This document shows, piece by piece, positions 1 to 9,454 of a DNA stretch of 64,000 nt (positions are counted from its first letter, which is position 1; each line of letters begins with the position of its first letter). This DNA is from Pelomonas sp047654805 (lineage in GTDB: Bacteria > Pseudomonadota > Gammaproteobacteria > Burkholderiales > Burkholderiaceae_C): NCBI RefSeq assembly GCF_047654805.1, contig NZ_JASGIV010000001.1, positions 5,208,001-5,272,000 of the forward strand, in the 5' to 3' direction. The notes under the pieces were generated by a model, which was not told where the DNA came from, did no database searches, and saw only the letters and a program-made list of their open reading frames with translations. The position numbers were made by a program, and so were the translations under genes.

Positions 1-836
1 TTCTCGATGAAGTACAGCAGATTCTCTTGCGGTTCCTCGGGGAAGCGGCGGCTCTCGGCGGCCTCGTCGGGGCGGTCGGGCTTGCGCGGCAGCGTGCGCC
101 AGAGGTCGTTGATCTGGGACTGCGCGTGGTGCTCGCGATCCTTGACCCGCGCGCGCTCTTCGGCGAGCGACAGTTTGGCCGGGCGGCGGTAGCGGTCCAC
201 GCCGTGATTCATCAGCGCGTGGCAGCTGTCCAGCAGGGTTTCGACGGCGTCCAGCCCATGGCGCTCCTCGCAGTCAGCGACGTAGTTCTTGGCGTAGACG
301 AGATAGTCGATGATGGATGAGGCATCCGTCCACATGCGGAACAGGTAGTTGCCCTTGAAGAAGCTGTTGTGACCGTAGCAGGCGTGCGCGATGACCAGGG
401 CCTGCATGGCCAGCGTGTTCTCCTCCATCAGATAGGCGATGCAGGGGTCGGAGTTGATGACGATCTCGTAGGCCAGGCCCATCTGGCCACGCCGGTAGTT
501 GCGTTCGGTGGCGATGAACTCCTTGCCGTAGCTCCAGTGGCGGTAGTTCACTGGCATGCCCACGGAGGCATAGGCGTCCATCATCTGCTCGGCGGTGATG
601 ACCTCCAGCTGGTTGGCATAGGTGTCCAGGCCGAAGCGCTCGGCCGTTTGCTTGATGACGGAGTGGTAGTCCTCGATGAGCTGGAAGGTCCAGTCGTTGG
701 GCGATGGCAGGGGCTGGCTGGGCCGCTGCAGCAGTGGCTTCATGTGCCGCAGTGGCTGGCGCTGGCGGCGGTCGGGCGTGCCGGCCGGCGGCAATGCCGG
801 ATGGCCGTGGCGACGGCGGTCCTCCTTGCTGCTCAT
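1..836 (-). CDS. SpoVR/YcgB family protein (N-terminal part, cut by window edge)
   Basis: The frame is open from the ATG at 836 to the window edge, giving about 278 residues of a protein normally near 500. After a polar N-terminal extension of about 45 residues it matches the SpoVR/YcgB family closely: the DWTF start of the domain, EQMMDAYASVGMP near residues 84-95, AYEIVINSDPCIAYLMEEN near 122-140, and HACYGHNSFFKGNYLF near 151-166. The ATG overlaps the stop of the upstream yeaH-like gene (ATGA), so the two are translationally coupled. The family is named from a Bacillus spore-cortex protein, but in proteobacteria it travels with PrkA and YeaH; its biochemical role is unknown to me. The C-terminal half lies outside the window. 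Confidence 0.95.
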   Translation of the reverse strand, partial: MSSKEDRRRHGHPALPPAGTPDRRQRQPLRHMKPLLQRPSQPLPSPNDWTFQLIEDYHSVIKQTAERFGLDTYANQLEVITAEQMMDAYASVGMPVNYRHWSYGKEFIATERNYRRGQMGLAYEIVINSDPCIAYLMEENTLAMQALVIAHACYGHNSFFKGNYLFRMWTDASSIIDYLVYAKNYVADCEERHGLDAVETLLDSCHALMNHGVDRYRRPAKLSLAEERARVKDREHHAQSQINDLWRTLPRKPDRPDEAAESRRFPEEPQENLLYFIE

Positions 837-2110
837 GCTGCCGCCCCTTCCTTCTTGAACAGATCGCGGAAGACCGGGTAGATCTCCGAGGCCTCGACGG
901 CCTTGCGCATCGCGAAGTGGGGCTGGTCCTCGGCGAGCTTCTGGTACTCGTCCCACAGGTTCTGTTCGGGCTCGGCAACCTGCACGTAGGCGAAGTAGCG
1001 GCATAGCGGCAGGAGCTTGTCGGCCAGAAGCTCGCGGCAGCGGCCGCTGTCGTGGTGCCAGTTGTCGCCGTCACTGGCCTGGGCGCCGTAGATGTTCCAC
1101 TCGGTGGGCGAGTAGCGCTCGCGGATGATCTGCTCCATCAGCACCAGGGCCGAGGAGACGACGGTACCGCCGGTCTCGGTGGCGTGGAAGAAGTTCTGTT
1201 CGTCCACTTCTTGGGCCTGCGTGTGGTGGCGGATGAAGACGACGTCGATCTTCTCGTAGTGCCGCGTGAGGAAGAGGTACAGCAGGATGAAGAAGCGCTT
1301 GGCCAGGTCCTTGCGGCTCTCGTCCATGGAGCCTGAAACGTCCATCAGACAGAACATCACGGCGCGCGTTGTGGGCACCGGGATGCGCACGCGCGAGCGA
1401 AAGCGCAGGTCGATGGGGTCGAGGAAGGGAATCGCGCTGATGCGCTCGCGCAGATGCTGGATGCGCGCCCGCGTCTCGGCGAGCAAGCGGGGGGTCTCGG
1501 GCCGGTCTTCCTTGAGCAACTCCTGCTCGCGCACCTCCAGCTCGTGCAGCTCGCGGCGCTTGTCCATGCCAAGCGCGATGCGCCTGCCCAGGGCGCCGCG
1601 CATGGAGCGCACCACGTGCAGGTTGGTGGGCGTTCCATCGGACACGAAGCCGGCACGCTGGGTGCGCCACTCTGGCGTGTCGGCCAGCGTGGTGCGGGCG
1701 AGGTTGGGCAAGGCCAGATCGTCGAAGAAGACCTGCATGAACTCTTCCTTGCTGAGGTGGAAGACGAAGTCGTCCTCGCCCTCGCCGGAATCGCTGGCCT
1801 CGCCGCCACCGCCACCACCTTGTCCACCCTTGGGCTTGGCGATGCGGTCGCCCTTCACATACTCCTGGTTGCCTGGCCGCACGACCTCGCGGATGCCGCC
1901 ATCACCGTGACCGAAGATGGGTTCGCTGAGGTCCTTTTTCGGGATGTGCACGTCCTCGCCGCGCTCCATGTCGCGGATGCCGCGGCCGTCCACGGCGCGT
2001 TTGACCGCCTCGCGGATCTGCTCCTTGTGGCGGCGCAGGAAGCGCTCGCGGTTGCCGATGGACTTGTTCTTTCCGGACAGTCGTCGGTCGATGATCTGTT
2101 GAAGCGACAT
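833..2110 (-). CDS. yeaH: YeaH/YhbH family (DUF444) protein
   Basis: A 425-residue protein with the usual family length. A charged N-terminus (MSLQQIIDRRLSGKNKS) and a Gly-rich, acidic linker near residues 90-115 precede a von Willebrand A-like domain. Its metal-site motif DVSGSMD lies near residue 257, and TGGT follows about 55 residues later. It sits between prkA (16 bp upstream) and spoVR (4-bp overlap) in one minus-strand operon. Established knowledge: YeaG (PrkA) and YeaH are co-expressed in E. coli in starvation and nitrogen stress. The molecular role of YeaH remains open, and a partner or scaffold role for the kinase is inference. Confidence 0.95.
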   Translation of the reverse strand: MSLQQIIDRRLSGKNKSIGNRERFLRRHKEQIREAVKRAVDGRGIRDMERGEDVHIPKKDLSEPIFGHGDGGIREVVRPGNQEYVKGDRIAKPKGGQGGGGGGEASDSGEGEDDFVFHLSKEEFMQVFFDDLALPNLARTTLADTPEWRTQRAGFVSDGTPTNLHVVRSMRGALGRRIALGMDKRRELHELEVREQELLKEDRPETPRLLAETRARIQHLRERISAIPFLDPIDLRFRSRVRIPVPTTRAVMFCLMDVSGSMDESRKDLAKRFFILLYLFLTRHYEKIDVVFIRHHTQAQEVDEQNFFHATETGGTVVSSALVLMEQIIRERYSPTEWNIYGAQASDGDNWHHDSGRCRELLADKLLPLCRYFAYVQVAEPEQNLWDEYQKLAEDQPHFAMRKAVEASEIYPVFRDLFKKEGAAA

Positions 2111-2126
2111 CGCGCGGCCTGCTTTC

Positions 2127-4049
2127 TTAGCTGGACTTGCGAACCCTCAGATACCACTCGCACAGCAGGCGCACCTGCTTGGCGGTATAGCCCTTGTCCA
2201 CCATGCGCTGCACGAAGTTCTCGTGCTTCTTGGCGTCTTCCGCGCTGGCCTTGGCGTTGAAGCTGATGACGGGCAGCAGCTCCTCCGTGTTGGAGAACAT
2301 CTTCTTCTCGATGACGGTGCGCAGCTTCTCGTAGCTGGTCCACAGCGGGTTCTTGCCCGCGTTGTTGGCGCGCGCACGCAGCACGAAGTTGACGATCTCG
2401 TTGCGGAAGTCCTTGGGGTTGGAGATGCCGGCCGGCTTCTCGATCTTCTCCAGCTCGGCGTTCAGCGCACTGCGGTCGAACACCTCGCCGGTGTCGGTGT
2501 CGCGGTACTCCTGGTCCTGGATCCAGTAGTCGGCATAGGTCACGTAGCGGTCGAAGATGTTCTGGCCGTACTCGCTGTAGCTTTCCAGGTAGGCGGTCTG
2601 GATCTCCTTGCCGATGAACTCGGCATAGCGCGGCGACAGCTGCTCCTTGATGTAGCCGACGTACTTCTCCTCTAGCTCCTTGGGGAACTGCTCGCGCTCG
2701 ATCTGCTGCTCCAGCACGTACATCAGGTGCACCGGGTTGGCGGCGACCTCTGATGAATCGAAGTTGAAGACCTTGGACAGGATCTTGTAGGCGAAGCGCG
2801 TGCTGATGCCGCTCATGCCCTCGTCCACGCCGGCGTAGTCGCGGTACTCCTGGTAGCTCTTGGCACGCGGGTCGGTGTCCTTCAGGTTCTCGCCGTCGTA
2901 GATCTGCATCTTGGAATACAGCGACGAGTTCTCGGGCTCCTTCAGCCGGGTGAGCACGGCGAACTGGCTCATCATCTTCAATGTGCCGGGGGCGCACTTG
3001 GCTTCGGCCAGTGACGAGCCGCGGATCAGCTTCTCGTAGATCTTCACTTCCTCGCTGACTCGCAGGCAGTAGGGCACCTTGACGATGTAGACACGGTCGA
3101 GGAAGGCCTCGTTGTTCTTGTTGTTGCGGAAGGTCTTCCACTCGCTCTCGTTGCTGTGTGCCAGGACGATGCCGTCGAAGGGGATGGCGCCGAAGCCCTC
3201 GGTGCCCTTGTAGTTGCCCTCCTGGGTGGCGGTGAGCAGGGGATGCAGCACCTTGATCGGCGCCTTGAACATCTCGACGAATTCCAGCAGGCCCTGGTTG
3301 GACAGGCACAGGCCGCCGCTGTAGCTGTAGGCGTCGGGGTCGTCCTGCGCAAAGGTTTCCAGCTTGCGGATGTCGACCTTGCCGACCAGGCTGGAGATGT
3401 CCTGGTTGTTCTCATCGCCCGGTTCGGTCTTGGATACGCCGATCTGCTTGAGCACGCTGGGGTAGCGCTTGACGACCTTGAACTTGCGGATGTCGCCGCC
3501 GAACTCGTCCAGCCGCTTCACGGCCCACGGGCTCAGGATGCGGTTCAGGTAGCGGCGCGGGATACCGTAGTCGCGCTCCAGCAGCGGGCCGTCCTCGATG
3601 GGGTCGAAGAGGCCCAGTGGCGACTCGTTCACCGGCGAGCCGGCCAGCGCGTAAAAGGGTACGTGCTCCATCAGCTGCTTGAGCCGTTCGGCGATGGAAC
3701 TCTTGCCGCCGCCCACTGGCCCCAGCAGGTAGAGGATCTGCTTCTTCTCCTCCAGGCCCTGCGCGGCATGCCTGAAATAGGACACCACCTGCTCGATGGC
3801 CTCTTCCAGGCCGTAGAACTCGGCAAAGGCCGGATAGATCTTGATGGTCTTGTTGGCGAACAGGCGCGACAGCCGCGGATCGTTGCGGGTGTCCAGCATC
3901 TGCGGCTCGCCGATGGCCTGCAGCATGCGCTCGGCAGCCGTGGCATAGGCCAGCGGGTTCTTCTTGCACTCCGCGAGGTAGTCCTCCAGCGAGAGCTCCT
4001 CGACCTTGCTGCGCTCGAAGCGCGCTGCGAAATGGCTGATGACGTCCAT
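2127..4049 (-). CDS. prkA: PrkA/YeaG family serine protein kinase with AAA+ domain
   Basis: A 640-residue protein, about the same length as E. coli YeaG. The N-terminal PrkA AAA domain carries a Walker A motif GPVGGGKS at residues 110-117. The C-terminal PrkA kinase-like domain follows and ends KQVRLLCEWYLRVRK. A strong ribosome binding site (AGGAGG) lies 4 bases before the ATG. It is the first gene of the prkA-yeaH-spoVR operon. Family members have been described as protein kinases and, for PrkA of Bacillus, as having protease activity as well; which applies here cannot be seen from sequence. Confidence 0.96.
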   Translation of the reverse strand: MDVISHFAARFERSKVEELSLEDYLAECKKNPLAYATAAERMLQAIGEPQMLDTRNDPRLSRLFANKTIKIYPAFAEFYGLEEAIEQVVSYFRHAAQGLEEKKQILYLLGPVGGGKSSIAERLKQLMEHVPFYALAGSPVNESPLGLFDPIEDGPLLERDYGIPRRYLNRILSPWAVKRLDEFGGDIRKFKVVKRYPSVLKQIGVSKTEPGDENNQDISSLVGKVDIRKLETFAQDDPDAYSYSGGLCLSNQGLLEFVEMFKAPIKVLHPLLTATQEGNYKGTEGFGAIPFDGIVLAHSNESEWKTFRNNKNNEAFLDRVYIVKVPYCLRVSEEVKIYEKLIRGSSLAEAKCAPGTLKMMSQFAVLTRLKEPENSSLYSKMQIYDGENLKDTDPRAKSYQEYRDYAGVDEGMSGISTRFAYKILSKVFNFDSSEVAANPVHLMYVLEQQIEREQFPKELEEKYVGYIKEQLSPRYAEFIGKEIQTAYLESYSEYGQNIFDRYVTYADYWIQDQEYRDTDTGEVFDRSALNAELEKIEKPAGISNPKDFRNEIVNFVLRARANNAGKNPLWTSYEKLRTVIEKKMFSNTEELLPVISFNAKASAEDAKKHENFVQRMVDKGYTAKQVRLLCEWYLRVRKSS

Positions 4050-4484
4050 GCGACCTCCTGCGGTTTGAACTCCACAGGGCCGCAGGCACGATCCGTGCCC
4101 GGGGGACTGGGGGGTTCTGATCGCGCCTCAACTGCAAGGCGTCATCAGAACTCTCCACTCGGCTGGCCAGCAACTCCGGGCTGCCGGCTGCGTCTCAACG
4201 CAAGGATAAGCCGCCGCTAGCCCACCAACACGTCTGCCCGCTTTTTCGTTGACAGGGTGCCGGACCAGCATACGCCCGCAGACCAGGCAAGACCTGTCAC
4301 CCGCCGGGCAAACCACACGAACAGGGAGGCCTTGTGGCGGGCCGCAGACACTGTCGCCCGTGAAGAACTGTTGCGGTGCCGGAGCATGGTGGCGCAGGCT
4401 TCATCAACCGTCCCCGGAATGCCGGGGCAGCGTTGTCACACACCGTGGTGCAGCGCATTGCCGCACGGCACGGCGGCAAGCGTG
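4050..4484. other. Intergenic region between prkA and parB
   Basis: There is no convincing coding frame in these 435 bases. The right part lies downstream of parB and contains a small hairpin (TGCCGC, 8-base loop, GCGGCA; 4459-4478) without a T-run. The left part must hold the promoter of the prkA operon, but I see no clear sigma-70 or sigma-54 element. Confidence 0.5.
4085..4099. repeat. Perfect inverted repeat upstream of prkA
   Basis: GGCACG-ATC-CGTGCC is a 6-bp perfect inverted repeat with a 3-base centre, 36-50 bases upstream of the prkA start codon. Its position suits an operator or a hairpin in the 5' leader. It is short, and chance is possible in GC-rich DNA. Confidence 0.3.
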
Positions 4485-5399
4485 TCAGGCGCCGCGCAGC
4501 TTGTCGAGGATGCCCGACAGTGCGTCCAGCGAATCGAAATGGATGGCCAGTTCGCCGCTTTGGCCGCCGCGCTTGGTGGCCTTCTTCACGCGCACTTCGA
4601 CCGTGGCACCAAGTGCGTCGGCCAGCTCCTCTTCCAGGCGCAGCACATCGCGGCTCTTGTCGCTCTTCACGCGCAGCAGCGGCGCCTGGCGCGCGGCGCC
4701 CTGGGTCTTGGCGACCAGCTTCTCGGCCTCGCGCACGCTGAGCTTCTTGGCCGCAATCTCGCTGGCCGTGGTGATCTGCACGGCGCCGTCCAGCGGCAGC
4801 AGCGCGCGAGCATGGCCCATGTCGAGATCGCCTGCCATCAGCATGTTCTGCACCGGCGCGCTGAGGTTGAGCAGGCGCAGCAGGTTGCTCGCCGCGCTGC
4901 GCGAGCGGCCCACGGCCTGGGCCGCCTGCTCGTGCGTCAGGCCGAACTCGTCGGTCAGGCGCTTGAGGCCCTGAGCCTCTTCGAGCGGATTCAGGTCCTC
5001 GCGCTGGATGTTCTCGATCAGCGCCATGGCGGCAGCGGACTCATCGGGCACGGCCTTCACCAGCACGGGTACCTCGCGCAGGCCGGCAAGCTTGGCCGCG
5101 CGAAAGCGCCGCTCGCCGGCGATGATCTCGTAGGCTGCGGCTCCGCCGGGTGCTGTACTGGACGAAAGGGGCCGCACCAGGATGGGCTGCATGATGCCCT
5201 GTGCCTTGATGCTCTCGGCCAGCTCGTACAGCGAGCCCTCGTCCATGCGTGTGCGCGGCTGGTACTTGCCGGCCTGCATCTGTTCCAGCCTGAGCGTGCT
5301 GGGCGTGCCGTCGCGCTCGGGCGCGGGGCTGTCGCTGACTTTGGGGCCGAGCAGGGCTTCGAGGCCGAGGCCGAGGCCTTTGGGTTTCTTGGTCGCCAT
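4485..5399 (-). CDS. parB: ParB/Spo0J chromosome-partition protein
   Basis: A 304-residue ParB that binds parS sites and spreads as a CTP-dependent clamp to organise and segregate the origin region. The N-terminus (MATKKPKGLGLGLEALLG) is the ParA-interacting tail. Then come the ParB/sulfiredoxin-like domain with the CTP-binding box GERRFRA and ENIQREDLNPLEEA, the helix-turn-helix (THEQAAQAVGRSRSAASNLLRLL), and a C-terminal dimerisation domain. It lies 27 bp after a hydrolase gene transcribed the same way. Its partner parA is not adjacent but starts about 9 kb further along, at 15146. Three parS-like sites are present at 15886, 17287 and 17476. Confidence 0.97.
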   Translation of the reverse strand: MATKKPKGLGLGLEALLGPKVSDSPAPERDGTPSTLRLEQMQAGKYQPRTRMDEGSLYELAESIKAQGIMQPILVRPLSSSTAPGGAAAYEIIAGERRFRAAKLAGLREVPVLVKAVPDESAAAMALIENIQREDLNPLEEAQGLKRLTDEFGLTHEQAAQAVGRSRSAASNLLRLLNLSAPVQNMLMAGDLDMGHARALLPLDGAVQITTASEIAAKKLSVREAEKLVAKTQGAARQAPLLRVKSDKSRDVLRLEEELADALGATVEVRVKKATKRGGQSGELAIHFDSLDALSGILDKLRGA

Positions 5400-5426
5400 G
5401 GACGCGGATTGTCCTTCAGCCCTTCT

Positions 5427-5966
5427 TCATGCCCTGAGCAGGCCGAGCAGCAGCTCGCGGCCCTCCGGCCAGTCGCCCAGGCCCGACTCGGCATTCAGGT
5501 GACCCCGCGGTCCGGCGATGACGACGCTGCTGCCCCAGTCGGCCGCCATCTGCGTGGCGCGCTCTGCGGCGCCATACGGGTCATCGCTGCTGATGACGGT
5601 GACGCTGGGAAAGGGTAGCGCCGAGCGGCGTATGGGGCGCCAGTTGTGCAGCTGCGGCGGCATGTCCTCACGCTCGGTGTCCGGTGGTGCGACGAGCAGG
5701 GCACCCCTCACGCGCGCCGTGTGCTGGGAGTGCTCCGCCCAGCTGGCCACCAGCTGGCAGCCCAGCGAATGAGCCACGAGCAGCGCTGGCGCATCGTCCT
5801 GCAGCAGCACTTCATCCAGCCTTGCCATCCAGTCGCCGCGTCGGGGCCAGTGCCAGTCGTGCTGCTCCACGCGCTGGTCGCCGTGCAGCCGTTCCCAGCG
5901 GCTTTGCCAGTGCTCGGGGCCGGAGTTCTGCCAGCCGGGGAGAAGCAGTACGCGCGATGGATTCAT
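5427..5966 (-). CDS. RBBP9/YdeN family alpha/beta hydrolase
   Basis: A 179-residue serine hydrolase of the RBBP9/YdeN type. It shows the family opening LLLPGWQNSGPEHWQSRWE, the nucleophile elbow AHSLG near residue 67, a catalytic-Asp region SSDDPYG and the His in RGHLNAESGLGDWPEG. The substrate is unknown. It precedes parB by 27 bp and probably shares its transcript. It is divergent from argC, with 51 bp between the start codons, so both promoters must be packed there or overlap coding sequence. From memory, a hydrolase of this family often sits between parA and parB in comamonad-like genomes. Confidence 0.9.
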   Translation of the reverse strand: MNPSRVLLLPGWQNSGPEHWQSRWERLHGDQRVEQHDWHWPRRGDWMARLDEVLLQDDAPALLVAHSLGCQLVASWAEHSQHTARVRGALLVAPPDTEREDMPPQLHNWRPIRRSALPFPSVTVISSDDPYGAAERATQMAADWGSSVVIAGPRGHLNAESGLGDWPEGRELLLGLLRA

Positions 5967-6017
5967 GGTTTGCCCTTATCCTTGACGGCTCGATTTTCAG
6001 TGCTTGGAGCAGCGGCA

Positions 6018-6965
6018 ATGACGTTCAAGGTGTTTGTGGATGGCCAGGAAGGCACCACTGGTTTGCGGATCCACGAGTACCTCGCGGCCCGTACCGACAT
6101 CGAGGTGCTGCGCATCGACGCCGACAAGCGCAAGGATCCGGCCGAGCGTTCGCGCCTGCTGAACGCAGCCGACGTGGCCTTCCTGTGCCTGCCCGATGCG
6201 GCTTCGCGCGAGGCGGCCTTCATGGTCAACAACGCCAACACCTGCCTCATCGACGCCAGCACGGCCCACCGCACGGCGCCAGGCTGGGCTTTCGGCCTTC
6301 CAGAGCTGGCCCGTGGACAGCGCGGCGCCATCCAGGCATCCAAGCGCATCGCCAATCCGGGCTGCCATGCAAGTGCCTTCATCCTGGCCGTGCGTCCGCT
6401 GGTGGACGCCGGCCTGCTGCCGCGCGACGCGGCGGTCAGTGCGACTTCCATCACCGGCTACTCGGGCGGTGGCAAGACCATGATCGCCGAGTACGAGCAG
6501 CAGCCGTTGCCCGCCCATCTGCAGGCGCCGCGGCCGTATGCGCTGGGCCTGAAGCACAAGCACCTGCCGGAGATGATGGCCCACACCGGCCTGTCCGCGC
6601 CGCCGGTGTTCGTGCCCATCGTCAGCAGCTTCTACAAGGGCCTGGCCGTCAGCGTGCCGCTGCATCTCAGCCAGCTCAAGGCAGGCACGACGCCGGAGCA
6701 GGTGCGGGCCGCGCTGGCCGCGCACTACGAAGGCGAGCGTTTCATTGACGTGAAGCCGCTGCGCGACGCGGCCACGCTGGAGACCGGCTTCTTCGACGTG
6801 CAGGCCTGCAACGACACGAACCGCGTGGACCTGTTCGTGTTCGCGTCAGATACCCAGGCGCTGGTCATTGCCCGCCTGGACAACCTCGGCAAGGGCGCCA
6901 GCGGCGCGGCCGTGCAGAGCATGAACGTGCACCTGGGCGTTGAAGAGACGCTGGGCCTGGTCTGA
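6018..6965 (+). CDS. argC: N-acetyl-gamma-glutamyl-phosphate reductase, type 2
   Basis: The third enzyme of arginine biosynthesis: it reduces N-acetylglutamyl phosphate to the semialdehyde with NADPH. The 315 residues and the nucleotide-binding start VDGQEGTTGLRI fit the short type 2 ArgC family. The catalytic Cys is C116 in NPGCHASAF, and the LKHKHLPEM region carries the catalytic His. The ATG at 6018 is chosen because a GGAG ribosome site lies 7-10 bases upstream and the family begins here; the open frame extends further 5' without homology. No other arginine gene is nearby. A stem-loop follows 8 bases after the stop. Confidence 0.95.
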   Translation: MTFKVFVDGQEGTTGLRIHEYLAARTDIEVLRIDADKRKDPAERSRLLNAADVAFLCLPDAASREAAFMVNNANTCLIDASTAHRTAPGWAFGLPELARGQRGAIQASKRIANPGCHASAFILAVRPLVDAGLLPRDAAVSATSITGYSGGGKTMIAEYEQQPLPAHLQAPRPYALGLKHKHLPEMMAHTGLSAPPVFVPIVSSFYKGLAVSVPLHLSQLKAGTTPEQVRAALAAHYEGERFIDVKPLRDAATLETGFFDVQACNDTNRVDLFVFASDTQALVIARLDNLGKGASGAAVQSMNVHLGVEETLGLV

Positions 6966-6973
6966 GCCCGCAT

Positions 6974-6997
6974 CGCAGCGTTGCGTCGAACGCTGCG
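6974..6997 (+). terminator. Stem-loop after argC
   Basis: A perfect 9-bp stem (CGCAGCGTT / AACGCTGCG) with a 6-base loop lies 8 bases after the argC stop. There is no T-run, so it may be a weak terminator or an mRNA-stabilising hairpin. Confidence 0.5.
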
Positions 6998-7092
6998 GCG
7001 CGCTGAGCTTCATCCGCAAGACTGCGGAGGTGGAGCGCGCTTGAAGCAGCTCCCGCCGGCATAGGATGACGCCTCTCAGTGGGGGGCGTGTG

Positions 7093-9384
7093 ATGTCGAA
7101 GACTGCTGGCACCGATGCGGTTCTGGCCCGGATCTCGTTGGTCATCCCGGGTCGCACGATCACTCTGGGCGGCGAGCCCGAGGGCGTTCCTGCATGCCGG
7201 CTCGACACCGAGGCCATGCGCTGGACCTATGTGCTCAGGGCGCGTGAACGCTGGCTCGGTTCCAGCGATGCCAGCTCAGGGCGCGAGGAGCAGGCTACAC
7301 GCACGCTGAAGGGCTTTGGCCTGAAGGACACCGATCTGGAGGCGCTGGCCCGCGCGCCGCGCGTCGTCGTGCGCATGCCTTACGTCTCTGAACGTGAGGG
7401 CTGGCAGGGCCGCATCTTTCCCTGGGAATACCTGCTGGCCAAGGCCACGCGGCGCTATCGCAACGTGGACAACCACCATTTCACGGTGATGCGCGAAGTG
7501 GTGACCAAGGCACCGGCGAGGTGGCGCAAGTCCGCGCAGCCCAGCCTGCTCTACGTGCAGAGCGCACCGGGCGGCCTGCGCCAGGCCTGGGATTTCAGCG
7601 CCGAGACCAAGCGACTCAAGCGCGCGCTGGGCGGTATCCAGCTGATCGAGCTGAAGGACCCGAGCTGGCAGCAGCTGCATGACGTGGTGAAGCAGCGCAA
7701 GCCCGACCTGATCCACCTGAGCGGCTTCGACAATCTGGCCGGCCTGAAGGCCTTGCGCGACCTGGTACCGGATGGTGAGCCTGTGGAGGCCGAGTTCGGC
7801 CCGATGCGGCTGGACGACGTGCTTGCCAAGGAAGCCAGCGTGCCTGACGGCATGTTGCTGGCAGGCGAGAGCAGCGGTACGGCGGTGATCGGAGCGCAGC
7901 GGCTGGCCGAGGCGCTCAACGCGGGCGGCAGCCACTGCGCCTACTTCGTCGCGGTGAGCATCGACAACTCGGCCGCGCGCACGGCAGCGCTGATCGCGGC
8001 CGAGCGCGCGGCCCTATCGGCCGTCGGCTTCCAGGACGCAGTCGAGAACCAGCTGGCAGACTTCTTCTTCGAGTTGGTCTACAGCCAGCTCGATCAGGCT
8101 GTCTGGAACTTGCCGCTGGCGTTCGAGAGCGCCTGGCTGCGTGCGCGCAAGGAGCCCAACGCGACGCGCGCCACCGGCGTAGCGCTGTGGATGGGCGCGC
8201 CGCTGAACGAGGCCGCGTTCACGCGAGGCGAGCCTGCCGCAGCCGAGTTGCCTGATGCCGACACGCCGCCGCGCCTGCTGGCCTTGCCCGAGGAGGAGCT
8301 GAATTATTCGGTGCTGCACAATAACGGGCGGCTGTTCCGCCAGATCGTCGTGGAGCGTGGCAGCGCCAGGCCTGACGACTGGCTGAGCGTCGACGTGGAG
8401 CTGCAGCTCGGGCCCGAGCAGGCGAGCTATCGCAAGCGGTTCGCGGCTGCTGCGACGCGCTTCGACCTGACCAGCGACGTGCATGTGCCGCTCACGGCCG
8501 CGCTGATGCGCTCGCTGCAGGAGGCGGTCAACAGCACCCTGATGGTCCAGCTCAGCCACAACGACAAGGTGCTGACGCGCGACAGCCATCGGCTGCGGCT
8601 GCTGCCGGTGGACCAATGGCGCGACAACGAGAAGGACGGCCAGTGGCTGCCCTCCTTCGTGCTGCCGCGCGATCCAGCCGTGGTCGGCGCCGTGGAGCTG
8701 GCGCAACGATATGTGCGCATCCTGCGCGACAACCCGGCCGCGGGTTTCGAGGGCTACCAGGCCGCTCCCACCACCGAGGAAGAACAGTTGCGCGAGGTCG
8801 ATCTGCAGGTTCAGGCCATCTGGTCGGCCTTGCTGCACGAATGGCGGCTGGGCTACATCAACCCGCCGCCGTCGTATAGCAGCAAGCTCGACTCGCAGCG
8901 CCTGCGCACGCCCAGCACCATCCTTGGCGCACGCTCCGGCACCTGCATCGACCTGGCCCTGCTGTTCGCCGCCTGCCTTGAGCTGATCGATGTCTATCCG
9001 GTCATCTTCCTGCTCAACGGCCATGCGCTGCCGGGCTACTGGCGGCACAACAGCTTCCAGGCCGACTACCTGGCGGTCAGTGGCGACGGCGCACATGCCG
9101 CGATGGCCGGTGCCGCGGATCCCAACTCGTCCGCCAGCTTGCAGCGGTTTGCCTGGCAGGCGATAGGCAATGCCCCGTACCGCGAGGTCAGGCAACTGAT
9201 TCGCGCCAGGCGCCTGGTGCCGATCGAGACGGTTCGTCTCACCGAGCACTGCGGGTTCGTGGAGGCGGTGGAGTCGGGCATCGATGCGCTGTCCGAGGCC
9301 GATGACTTCCATTCGGTGCTGGACATCGTGACAGCGCGCATGAGCGGCATCACGCCCCTGCCCATCGTGGAGGAGAGGCCATGA
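7093..9384 (+). CDS. CHAT-fold domain fused to a transglutaminase-like cysteine-protease domain; CHAT catalytic residues apparently lost
   Basis: A 763-residue cytoplasmic protein without signal peptide or membrane segment. Residues about 90-370 follow the caspase-like CHAT layout: FPWEYLL, then LLYVQSAPGG, the ETKRLKRAL helix, PDLIHLSGFDN and a late AARTAALIAAERAAL segment. Where CHAT proteases have a GHG histidine this protein has Phe212 (SGFDN), and the usual NAC cysteine segment reads LLAGESSG, so this domain looks proteolytically dead. A middle beta-rich stretch follows. The C-terminal part (about 540-763) is a transglutaminase-like fold with Cys618 in SGTCIDLALLF and His644 in NGHALPGYW. 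The start at 7093 is preferred over 7066 because of a G-rich stretch 6 bases upstream. A hydrolase gene follows 70 bp later. Function unknown; a role in immunity or stress signalling is inference from CHAT and transglutaminase associations. Confidence 0.8.
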   Translation: MSKTAGTDAVLARISLVIPGRTITLGGEPEGVPACRLDTEAMRWTYVLRARERWLGSSDASSGREEQATRTLKGFGLKDTDLEALARAPRVVVRMPYVSEREGWQGRIFPWEYLLAKATRRYRNVDNHHFTVMREVVTKAPARWRKSAQPSLLYVQSAPGGLRQAWDFSAETKRLKRALGGIQLIELKDPSWQQLHDVVKQRKPDLIHLSGFDNLAGLKALRDLVPDGEPVEAEFGPMRLDDVLAKEASVPDGMLLAGESSGTAVIGAQRLAEALNAGGSHCAYFVAVSIDNSAARTAALIAAERAALSAVGFQDAVENQLADFFFELVYSQLDQAVWNLPLAFESAWLRARKEPNATRATGVALWMGAPLNEAAFTRGEPAAAELPDADTPPRLLALPEEELNYSVLHNNGRLFRQIVVERGSARPDDWLSVDVELQLGPEQASYRKRFAAAATRFDLTSDVHVPLTAALMRSLQEAVNSTLMVQLSHNDKVLTRDSHRLRLLPVDQWRDNEKDGQWLPSFVLPRDPAVVGAVELAQRYVRILRDNPAAGFEGYQAAPTTEEEQLREVDLQVQAIWSALLHEWRLGYINPPPSYSSKLDSQRLRTPSTILGARSGTCIDLALLFAACLELIDVYPVIFLLNGHALPGYWRHNSFQADYLAVSGDGAHAAMAGAADPNSSASLQRFAWQAIGNAPYREVRQLIRARRLVPIETVRLTEHCGFVEAVESGIDALSEADDFHSVLDIVTARMSGITPLPIVEERP

Positions 9385-9454
9385 GCCCGGCACGAGCGCC
9401 CGAAGGGGTTCATTTCCGCTTGGAGGGGCAGGGCGCAGCGCGAAGGGAGCACCC

